Below, piece by piece: positions 31,457 through 40,800 of a stretch of DNA of 64,000 nucleotides. The position numbers were made by a program, and so were the translations under genes. Under the pieces are notes generated by a model, which was given only the letters and a program-made list of their open reading frames with translations, was not told the DNA's origin and ran no database searches. The first letter of the stretch is position 1. Each line of letters begins with the position of its first letter. The stretch lies in the IMG/VR virus record IMGVR_UViG_3300042882_000899, positions 50,961 through 114,960 of that record; one strand, given 5' to 3'. The stretch is from a virus.

Positions 31457-31881
31457 TGTTTGATTTAGTAGATGGCCTTATGACCATGAAGATGGATGTG
31501 TATAGACAAACTGAGCAGCAGGATAAAGATACTGGGGCAATGATAAGAGAGTTTTCTTTTATAAAAACAATTGATTGCTATGCTAGAGGAGTAATTACCG
31601 AAAGCAGAAACAGGTCTAATGATAGCCAGAAGTTTTCAAATAAATATTCAAACAACCAATACATAGAGGCTAGAACATCTGACAGATTAACTGCAAGAGA
31701 TAAGGTTAAGAATATCCGAGATGTAAATGGAAAGCCTATCTGGTATGAGCTAAACTATCCAAGCGATACAGATACAGTTTTTGATGTCGTAGGAACCACA
31801 CCAATCTCAGACCCATTTGGAAATGTTGTAGGTTACAACTCTTCATTACAAAGAGCGGAGAATCAACAAATTGGCATCTGA
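31456..31881 (+). CDS. head closure / stopper protein candidate
   Basis: A 141-residue protein (MFDLVDGLMTMKMDVYRQTE...GAMIREFSFIKTIDCYARGV). The pattern of a short N-terminal helix, then strands with RLTARDKVKNIRD and WYELNYPSDTDTVFDVVG, fits the small beta-barrel stopper that seals the portal. The assignment rests on size and order. Overlaps the next gene by 11 bp. Confidence 0.6.
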   Translation: MFDLVDGLMTMKMDVYRQTEQQDKDTGAMIREFSFIKTIDCYARGVITESRNRSNDSQKFSNKYSNNQYIEARTSDRLTARDKVKNIRDVNGKPIWYELNYPSDTDTVFDVVGTTPISDPFGNVVGYNSSLQRAENQQIGI

Positions 31882-32662
31882 AGTTTTAGCAATTAAAGCA
31901 GCAAGCGGATTAGTTAACCTTATGGCTAATAAGCCAGTAAGTGGTGCAATAAGAGATAGTACAGTTGCACAAATATCTGCTGCATTGTTTTATAAAACAA
32001 ATGTCATGGCCAAGCTTGCAGAAAATCCTCAATTTCAATCGGCATTTAGAAATGTAATCTTTGATCAACTTCAAGTTGATTTTGGAGACTATGTAGATGC
32101 TAAGGCAAGAACAGCACCTAAATCTTTTCACCATGTTTATGAGTGGGGTAGAATAGGCGACGATCAGGCAAGATTATTTAAACTAAAGCAGCTCCCAGCC
32201 GATGGACTTTCTCTAAAAGTTAATTATGAACTAACGGACTCCAAATCTTTTGTTCCTTCTGAAAACTCTAACAATAAACATGTGTTTGTCAAGAAAGCTT
32301 CGATTATGGAAGAAGGCAAGACAGTAGTTATTGCCCCAAGGTTTTCTGAAAGACTCGTATTTGATATTGATGGATACACAATATTTATGCCAAAGGGAGA
32401 ATCTGTTACTGTTAAAAAGCCAGGCGGAGCTGCAACTAAAAATGCATTCTTTGCACAATACAGATACTTCTTTACTGGGCAGCTAGTTAATATGTCTATA
32501 AAAAAATCGGGATTCCAAAGACTATTTAATTCATCATTGTCTAGAGCATTAGGTGTACCAGCACAAGTTAAATCAGTTAAATATAGCTTCTCTCCAAATC
32601 AATTGGCAAATGAAGCAGAAATTGCAACATCAGCAGCATTTGCGAGGTTAGTAAATGGCTAA
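31871..32662 (+). CDS. tail completion / neck protein candidate
   Basis: A 263-residue protein (MASEVLAIKAASGLVNLMAN); the segment KARTAPKSFHHVYEWGRIG occurs in phage neck proteins of the HK97-gp10 type, but this one is about twice the usual length. TTG start with GGAG upstream. It overlaps both neighbours in the connector operon. Confidence 0.6.
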   Translation: MASEVLAIKAASGLVNLMANKPVSGAIRDSTVAQISAALFYKTNVMAKLAENPQFQSAFRNVIFDQLQVDFGDYVDAKARTAPKSFHHVYEWGRIGDDQARLFKLKQLPADGLSLKVNYELTDSKSFVPSENSNNKHVFVKKASIMEEGKTVVIAPRFSERLVFDIDGYTIFMPKGESVTVKKPGGAATKNAFFAQYRYFFTGQLVNMSIKKSGFQRLFNSSLSRALGVPAQVKSVKYSFSPNQLANEAEIATSAAFARLVNG

Positions 32663-33164
32663 TTATAAACTAGATGCAATGTTTGAAATAAGAAAGTTCT
32701 TATGGAATAGACTTACATGGCTTGGCATATTTAATGAAGAAGATTATTATTCAGACAATCTAAATGAGACACTTGTACCGATTGTCCCAGTACAGCAACA
32801 GCCAGAAATGAATCAGTTCCTTAGCGGAAAGAAGCATATAGTCTATGACAAGGTTGGAATGTCATATGAGAACAACTGGATGATATGCTGCGAGCAGATC
32901 CTTCTTACCCTATATTCACCAGACTTGCTAGATATTGTTGAGATACGAAACTTCCTTACAGACGAATTTAGAAGAATGGATGAGTCTGCCAGAGATGTGA
33001 ATAAATGGGCGGGGCTATCAGATAAATTCAAGTTCCATAGTATCCATATAGCAGATATATCATCTACAGCCCCATCAGAAGAAATACAGGGCTTCTATGC
33101 AGCAGATGTAATATTAGAAGTAAAGTATTCAAGAATAACAGATGGACAAGGCAGATTTTCCTAA
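32655..33164 (+). CDS. tail terminator protein candidate
   Basis: A 169-residue alpha/beta protein (MANYKLDAMFEIRKFLWNRL...IVEIRNFLTDEFRRMDESAR...YAADVILEVKYSRI). Size and place just before the tail tube suit the terminator that caps the tail at the head side. A short non-coding stretch of about 100 bp with a TAAAAT box near 33192 separates it from the tube gene. Confidence 0.6.
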   Translation: MANYKLDAMFEIRKFLWNRLTWLGIFNEEDYYSDNLNETLVPIVPVQQQPEMNQFLSGKKHIVYDKVGMSYENNWMICCEQILLTLYSPDLLDIVEIRNFLTDEFRRMDESARDVNKWAGLSDKFKFHSIHIADISSTAPSEEIQGFYAADVILEVKYSRITDGQGRFS

Positions 33165-33267
33165 TTTGCCTTTTATACCCTAGTAGAGTAAAATTAGACT
33201 AGAGGAAAGGGCCTAGCCAGCCACATATATATATATCAATTTCATGAAATCAGGAGGCAATACAATT

Positions 33268-34029
33268 ATGGCATATCAAAATACAGGAGACGCCCGCAAC
33301 ATTCTTGTTGGAGCATCACCACTATTTTTGTCAGTAGAAGATTCAACAGTTTCTGGTTATGATTCAAGCATGGATGCAGGCGAAGCAAACGCTTTTGTTG
33401 CATCAAAGAATCGTTTCGTACCAGCATTCTCATCGGGAGAGTCTTACACTACAACACTAAACAAGGTTCTAACAACAACAGGTGCTACACAGACAGCAAC
33501 GCCTACAGAAAGCACACCAGCAATTGGTGGAGCTTACCGTAACGTTGGTTACACAAATAACGGTCTTCAGATCAGCTACCAGCCAACATTTGACTCGGTA
33601 ACTGTAGATCAGTTGCTAGATACAGCTAAGCTGTTTAAGTCTGCGATGATGGTTCAAATTTCAACAGAAATGGCAGAAGGTACTCTAGAGAACGTTCTTG
33701 CAGTATTTGGTCAAAAGGGATCAACTCTTACATCATCAGGAACTGGCGCAACAGCAGTCGACACACTAGGTTTGGAAGCAGGTGCACTTGGTGCAGCTCC
33801 AACAGAGCGTCAGCTAATTGCAGTTGGACAGGCTCCAACTTCAGAAGCATCAGCAACTGAGCGTGTATACTATGCACGTCGTGTTTTGTCTGTTGAACAG
33901 TCACAGTTCTCTTTGGCTCGTACAGCAGCAACTACATTCCCAGTAACATTCCGCTTGCTACCATCAGGTGACGCAGCGCATGCTGGTTCAGAGTACGGTA
34001 AGATTATTGACCGTGTTCTAACAGTTTAA
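33268..34029 (+). CDS. major tail tube protein
   Basis: A 253-residue protein (MAYQNTGDARNILVGASPLF) rich in Thr, Ser, Ala and Gly, with VYYARRVLSVEQSQFSLART and PVTFRLLPSGDAAHAGSEYG near the C-terminus. Position between neck genes and tail chaperones, and a terminator directly after it, mark it as the tube subunit. I chose the ATG at 33268 (AGGAGG 7 bp upstream) over an in-frame ATG at 33244. Codon use is capsid-like, consistent with high expression. Confidence 0.85.
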   Translation: MAYQNTGDARNILVGASPLFLSVEDSTVSGYDSSMDAGEANAFVASKNRFVPAFSSGESYTTTLNKVLTTTGATQTATPTESTPAIGGAYRNVGYTNNGLQISYQPTFDSVTVDQLLDTAKLFKSAMMVQISTEMAEGTLENVLAVFGQKGSTLTSSGTGATAVDTLGLEAGALGAAPTERQLIAVGQAPTSEASATERVYYARRVLSVEQSQFSLARTAATTFPVTFRLLPSGDAAHAGSEYGKIIDRVLTV

Positions 34030-34048
34030 TTATATTAATAATTAATAT

Positions 34049-34076
34049 CAAAGCCCCCAAGAAATTGGGGGCTTTG
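34049..34076 (+). terminator. intrinsic terminator after tail tube gene
   Basis: CAAAGCCCCCAA/TTGGGGGCTTTG is a perfect 12-bp stem with a GAAA loop. Its core GCCCCCAA is the same as in the capsid terminator. The following bases are only weakly T-rich. Confidence 0.75.
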
Positions 34077-34099
34077 CTGTTGTACCCGTATAATGGTTA

Positions 34100-34108
34100 T
34101 GCTATAAT
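34100..34108 (+). promoter_or_regulatory. extended -10 TGCTATAAT
   Basis: Same element as at 30031. It precedes the tail chaperone gene, whose leader has AAGGAGG. Confidence 0.6.
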
Positions 34109-34136
34109 AATTTAGACGATCCTTAAGGAGGATAAA

Positions 34137-34469
34137 TTGGCAAGTACAGTATATGATGTAGAAGAGATTGAACTACAAAGCGGAGCTAAAGTAAAGCTCA
34201 AGCCATTATCAATCAAGCAACTACGAAAGTTTATGGAAGTAATTAAGAAAGTGCAAGACGCAGAAGACGAGACAGCAACACTCGGTATTCTTGTTGAGGC
34301 ATGCGGAGTAGCACTAGAGACTCAGCTACCAGATCTCGTTGCAGATCTCGACAAGCTTGAAGATGCACTGGACGTTCCAACAATTAACAGAATCCTTGAA
34401 GTTTGCGGAGGAATTAAGATGGACGACCCAAACCTAATAGCGGCAGCGGTACTGGCTGGTCAGAACTAG
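34137..34469 (+). CDS. tail assembly chaperone (short form)
   Basis: A 110-residue protein (TTG start after AAGGAGG) with VDVEEIELQSGAKVKLKPL-type N-terminus and IKQLRKFMEVIKKVQDAEDE helices. It precedes the tape measure, where siphophages encode the G chaperone. Its frame ends at 34469, but ribosomes can shift at CCCAAAC (34427-34433) to make the long form listed separately. Chaperones of this type coat the tape measure during tail assembly and are absent from the mature virion. Confidence 0.85.
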   Translation: MASTVYDVEEIELQSGAKVKLKPLSIKQLRKFMEVIKKVQDAEDETATLGILVEACGVALETQLPDLVADLDKLEDALDVPTINRILEVCGGIKMDDPNLIAAAVLAGQN

Positions 34470-34807
34470 ATTTAGCCGCTTTAGAGGGACAAGTTTTTCT
34501 TTTAGGACATTGGAAGAATTACGAAGATTTAGAAGAAAATTTATCAATGCCAGAATTGATTCAGACCCTAACAGCGATGAATCAAAAAGAACATAACCAG
34601 AGAAAGTTTGCAGCATCACTAAAAGGAATCCAATTAGATGATGATGCAGAAGAAGAAAAAGAAAAAGGTTCTACCTTTGAAGATATCCAAAGAAGAGCTC
34701 TTGGGATTAAAGCATCAGCAGATGATGTTGTTAGTTTACAAGGACCCTTCGCAGCACAAGCTGGATTTGGAATTGGCGCAGGGTTAGGATACTCTAGGAG
34801 TAATTAG
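34137..34807 (+). CDS. tail assembly chaperone long form (programmed -1 frameshift product)
   Basis: Reading 99 codons in frame 0 and then slipping back one base at CCCAAAC gives a protein of about 223 residues. The second part (PKPNSGSGTGWSELDLAALE, then LLGHWKNYEDLEENLSMPEL) is open from 34418 to 34807 in the -1 frame and lacks an own good start before 34547. The arrangement equals the lambda G and GT proteins. The T part would link chaperone to tail tube. The stop overlaps the tape measure start by one base. Confidence 0.82.
34427..34480 (+). promoter_or_regulatory. -1 ribosomal frameshift signal
   Basis: The slippery heptamer C CCA AAC (34427-34433) fits X XXY YYZ. After a 5-nt spacer, AGCGGC (34439-34444) can pair with GCCGCT (34475-34480). 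The 6-bp stem closes a loop containing the frame-0 stop. Confidence 0.8.
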
Positions 34808-37800
34808 TGGCTGACGAACAAATTGTAACCTCCATAGTCGCCAAAGCCGACTTGTCTAGCCTTGTGTCTGAAGTACACAGGGCTAGTGCTAGTCTTCAGC
34901 AACTCCAAAGAGAATTACTTGCTTCCAACAAGGCAATTTCTTCTTCAACAAAATTAGCAAACAATTTATTTAGAGACACACTAACTGGAAGCGGACAATT
35001 CTCCAGCCACTTTGTAAACCTTAATTCAGATGTTGATAAGTTCGGTAAGAATTTAGATGCAGGCAGATTAAAGCTTAAAAACTATTTCCAAACTTTTAGA
35101 GAGCATGCTACTACTCAAAAGGGAATGATCAGAGAACTTGCCAAAGAGCAAGTTATGCTTCAAAACTCAGTCCTGCAACCTTTAGGCAGAAATGCTCAAG
35201 GTTTAATGCAGTACAACGTCATGATCCCAAGAGGATTAGATGCTGTAAAGAATAGCGCACAGCTAGCTCGTATGGAACTGCAAATAATGAATCGTGCACT
35301 ATCTGAAGGAGCAGGATCTTTAATTAACTGGGGTAAGAATACTCAGTGGGCAGGTCGTCAGCTTACAGTTGGTCTTACAGTACCATTAACAATGTTTGGT
35401 GCCGCAGCTTCAAAAGCTTTTAGAGAAGCAGACCAAGAGCTCGTAAGACTTACAAAGGTTTATGGTGGACTAGCAGCAACATCTGCAACAGATTTAAAAG
35501 CAATTAGAGAAGAAGTTATTCAGACAGCAAAGTCTTTATCTCAAACAATGGGTGCTTCTTTTAAAGATACAATTGCTTTAGGTGCAGATATTGCAGCAAC
35601 TGGAAAGATGGGTAACGAGCTGCTTGGCTCAATAGAAGAAACAACAAGACTATCTATTCTTGGTGAAGTAGACAGACAAGATGCAATGAAGGCTACACTT
35701 TCAATTCAAACAGCATTTAAGCAGAACACAGAACAACTTACAGAATCAATTAACTTCCTTAACGCAGTTGAAAACCAGACATCTACAACTCTTAACGATT
35801 TAGTAGAAGCTATTCCAAAAGCTGGTCCAGTTATACAGCAACTAGGCGGAAGCATTGAAGACCTAGCTCTCTATATGACAGCAATGAGAGAGGGTGGTAT
35901 TAATGCATCTGAAGGAGCAAACGCATTAAAGTCAGGACTTGCTTCTTTAATTAACCCAACAAAGCAAACAGTTGGAATCATGTCAGACTTCGGTATAGAT
36001 GTAATGGGAATGGTTGCCAAAAATACTGGAAACACAACTGGCATGTTGATGGATCTACAAACTGCTCTTAATAAGCTAGACCCATTGAGTAAAGCAAGAG
36101 CGCTAGAGCAAATGTTTGGAAAGTTCCAGTTTGCAAGAATGAGCGCACTGCTCAATAACCTTGGAAAAGAAGGAAGCCAGACGCTTCAGGTTATGGATTT
36201 AATGAAAGCAAGTACTTCAGATTTGGCTGGTATTGCAGAGCGAGAATTAGGAATGATTACAGAATCTGCATCTGGTAAATACAGAAAGGCTATGGAAAGC
36301 CTAAAGGCAGAGCTAGCAAGCGTAGGAGAAGAGTTCCTCGGTATAGGAACTAAGATTCTAAATGCAGCATCAAAGATTCTGAATTTCTTTACTGAGTTGC
36401 CAACACCAATTAAAAAAGCTCTTACATTTATGGCAGGATTCACAGCATTAGTTGGTCCACTTATTATGTTAACTGGTGTGCTTGCAAACTTCTTCGGCTA
36501 TATAACAAAGGGAATAGTCCAGCTTAGATCTTTCTTTATGAGAGCAAACGGATGGAAAATGCTCACCCCAGAAATTATTGCTGCTCAAAAAGCAGCAGAG
36601 ATGGTTGAGAATGCGTTCTATTCAGATGCAGCAGCAGCTCAAGTTTTACACAACGCATTACAAAAGCTTGTTTTAGATTATCAAAACCTGCAAGCAGCTT
36701 CAATGAAAAATGCAGTTCCTGTAAACCCAGGAGTTAGCACAGTTGATGGAAATGCAGTTGTTGCAGCTGGAAGAAGATTCGTAGACCCTAACGATCCGTA
36801 TGTAGGAGATCCTAATACTAGAGCAATGTCTCACATTAGACCAAGAGATATAAATAACCCAGCAACTATATTTGGCGGGGTACCAGGAGCTATTCCAGTT
36901 AATAGAGGAATATCAAGAACTCCACAAATGTACATGCATGATAGACTTCCAAATATTGAAGGTCTAACAAGCGTTAAGGGGATATCCACAGGAATTGTTC
37001 CAGGAGAAGCAGCTAAGTTCCACGCATTAATGGCAACACTTGGAATGCAAACTGAGCAAGAAGTTGCTACATTAAAGAAGACTATTGCTATGGGCGGAAC
37101 AGTAAGTAGAGAGCTATTAGATACATTTGATGACATACTTCCTATAACTCAAAGATTTGCAAATAGCGCAGCAGAGCAATCTGCATTAATTGTGCAACAA
37201 ATGAGAAATGCTGAAATTACTGTAGACCAAGCAAAGGCAAGAATACTTGCACTAAATGCACAGATAGAAGCAGAAATGGGATCTGCTGTAAGTGCATATG
37301 CAGTAGGCAGAGGACGTACATTAGATTTAACAAAAGCTCCAATGATGAATCAACCAGTTGTTGATGCAAATGGACAATTTACATTAAGAGATTTATATAA
37401 GAAAGAATCCAACAGGGCAGTCATGGAAGAGTTTGGAAGAGTTCGTGGAGTAAGAACATTTGGAGCTCCTTACAGCATTCAGACAACAAGAATGCCTAAG
37501 TTCAATGATGGTGGAGGAGTTGAGTCCTTTGGTCCAGGAAAGACAATGGTATCTGGACCATCTTCAATTAACTATGACGACAGGCTTGGTAGCGTTCCAA
37601 TCGGAGGTTATGTACTAAATCAGTCTGCTTCAATGGACCCAGCGAATGCCCCACTCGTTGAAATGGCTGCAGCTACATATGAAGACGGCGGAAAGATAAC
37701 AGCAGCACTTACTCCACGGGAAGTAGTGTTTGGTCCTAAGATTCAAAGAATGCCTGAGCTGTATGCAGCAGTAGATGCAGCAAATAGCGGATATAGTTTT

Positions 37801-40800
37801 GGCGGTCAGATTATGAGAGGCACATATGGATATGGAAGAGACAGCGTTCTATCAATATGGGCAAAGCTAGTTAACTCTAAAGATTATCCAGTTGTAATTA
37901 AATCAGCAACAGTTGCTTCTGATGCTGCTATATTATCACAGCTTACTGGCATGGATATTAAAGATGCCACAAAGAGAGTTTCTTCAGATTATGATGAAGC
38001 AACAGAGTACGCTAAAAAGGCAGCAAATAAAAATGGAACAAGAAAAACAGAAGAGTTTGTAAAAGCAAGAACAGCCCAGCTTATTAGATTAAGCAAAGAG
38101 TACCCAGGTGCAAATTTAATTTTAGATCAATATTCAAGCAAAAATAAGTACAATCAAAGTGCAAAAGCAGCTGGTATGAAAGCTATAGCTCCTGAAACAT
38201 ATGCAGGAACAATGAGAGCTGTAGTTAAGGATTTAATAGATGATGGAGTTTTAACTCCAGCACAAGCAAAGAAAGTTTTTGGAATTTTAGGAGGAGTAAC
38301 AGATACGTACGATCCAATTTCTAAATCTCACACCATGACTGCACAAAGAAGTGCTTCAATATTCAAGCCAGGCGAATTACAAGCCCTACTTGTTAAAGAA
38401 GGAATGTCAAAAGCAGAAGCAGCAAAATTTGCCGATGTCACTGGAGTTAGATCAAATAATTTTGTTGGTCAGTCGACTGGGCTTGCAAAATCATTTAACA
38501 CTATGGGAAGATGGCTAGAGGTATCAACTGATGGAACTTTTAGAGATGAAGTTTCACCATTTCAAGACGAAGCAAAGGGCAACTTTATATCAGGAATTAA
38601 AAAACTTAAAACTAAGTTGGGAATTACAGGCCCCACAACAATGAAGGAAATTATTAAACAGCTAACATTGATGAGAATGAAATCTGCATCGGGCTTTAAT
38701 TCTAAAATGGTTACAACATTGCGTGGAAAGCTGTCACACATATCGTTTGCAAAACCAGCACTAGGCCCACTTGCTGGAGAATTTAATATGGGCGGAATGA
38801 TTCCAGGTGGATCTATATCTAGAAATAGAAAAAACTACGGAAATCCTGCTCAGTTAATAAAGCTTTTAGCTGCAGATAAGCAGCTAAAGATTTTAGCAAA
38901 AGCTAGAGAATTAAGCTCAAGAGCCCACCTAGGCAAGTTTGCTGATACACCAGTAACTGAATATGGACATCAAATTTCACCTAGCTCTGGTATGAGTTAT
39001 CCTATACCTGGCGTATCTGGATTGTATAAAGTTGATAAGAAAAAAGTTTTCGTTAAAGGCGTAGATCATGAAGTAGTTGCAACACATGAGCCAATCGGAA
39101 CCAGAATTGCAAGAGATCTTTTCGGAATAGAGGCTCCAGTTCAAACAGCTAGAACAGTTGTCAACCCGTTAGATCCAAAAAGAAAAAGCAAGCTGCTTGC
39201 ACTAGAATCAGACTATGATCCACGATTTGCAAACACTAATGTGCCATGGGATGAAGACACGATAATTAGACAGCTTGCTAATTCTCTTCTACTCAACAAT
39301 AAAGACTTATCTAGAGGTAACGTATACGGTAATTTTAACCCAGATGTTGGAAATGCTGGAGTGTTTAAAAAAGCATCTGGAAACACAGCACTTGCAGAAG
39401 CCCATGAAATGAACTCTATGGAAAAGCAAGCAATGATTAATTTACTTGCTGTTAAAGGTGGAGCAAGAAAAGACTTTGCACGTGATACAGCCCCAATAAT
39501 TGCTAAAATGAGCCCAAAAAAATATGGTCGAAAAATGAAAAAGGTGTTAGAGGATGCTCGTCCAAAATTATTACAACTAATAAATGATCTACCTGTAGAT
39601 CTTAGACCACCTTACCAAGCAATGCTCAAAAGATTGGATGATGGAATAGATGTTGATTGGAGTAAGTATCATGCTGTACATTCTAATCCAAAATATCTTA
39701 ATGCTGGAGGGCCAGTTGGTGGAGGACCAATAAAATCAGGAAGACGTGCCTATGGTCGAAAAGACGGGTCACGTAGACCAGGAAACCCTGCCGCCAGAGC
39801 TTCCTGGGAGGCAGAACAACGTGCACAAAGAGAAAGAGATGCAGCAGCAGAAAGATCTAGAGCTTCATCTCGTCAAATTACTGGCCAGCAGGCCTTAACA
39901 AGCGGGCTAGGAAGAGAAGCGGTAAGAACAGGAACAACAAGCTTCTATAATCCTGGGCAAGTAATGGTTAACAATATGCTTGACCCATTTAAAAATTCAG
40001 CAGCAATGAAAGCTCAGTACTTATCAGCAGCTTTTAGATCTATGGGAAATTCAATTAAAGTAGACTCTATGCAGCTAGCAAAAGCCATAGATATAAATGC
40101 AAGGGTTATTACTCAGTCTATAAAGAATACTGCTGCATCTATGAGCAGTGCTGTAAGATCAGCTGCTACATCAACATTAAATTTTGCCAAGAGAGCACAA
40201 AACGCAATCATAAGAGAGCAAAATGCATTTGCAGCAGCTAGATATCCTGTTGGACAAGCACCAGCACAAGGATTCTTTGGCCCAGGTTTTGTTGGAAATT
40301 ATAAGGACATGGGCGATGGTATTCAGTCTAGAAAAGTAGGAACTCTCGGAATGAGAAGAACAGAGTACCTTGTTGATGGAACCAGCATGACTGCAAAGCA
40401 AGCAGCAGCAGCAGGAGTAGTAATACCAAGACGAGCAAACGGTATGAGCATGGGCTCTCAAATGGGAATTGGTATGGCTGGCTCTATGGGCGGAATGGCA
40501 TTGATGAACCAGGAAAAAGTTTTGGGAATGAGTGGAATGCAGGCTGGAATGGGATTAATGGCTGCAACTTCAATCCTTCCAATGCTTCCATGGGCCAAGG
40601 TAGGTACTGGAATAAAATCTGCTGGAACTGCCTTAAAGGGATTTTCATTGACAATGGGAGGGTTAGCAAAATTTGGAGCAATGCTTGCAAGATTTGCTAA
40701 GGGCTTTGGATTAATAGGAGCAGCAATTACCGTTGCAAGTGCTGCATTCAAGATATACAAGGATTATAAGGATGCTCAGCAAGACGCCTCTATGGGTCTT

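Noticed and set aside
34547-34807. Free-standing gene starting at the ATG at 34547
   Set aside because: The same frame is open from 34418 and is joined to the upstream gene by a canonical frameshift site; there is no ribosome site before 34547.
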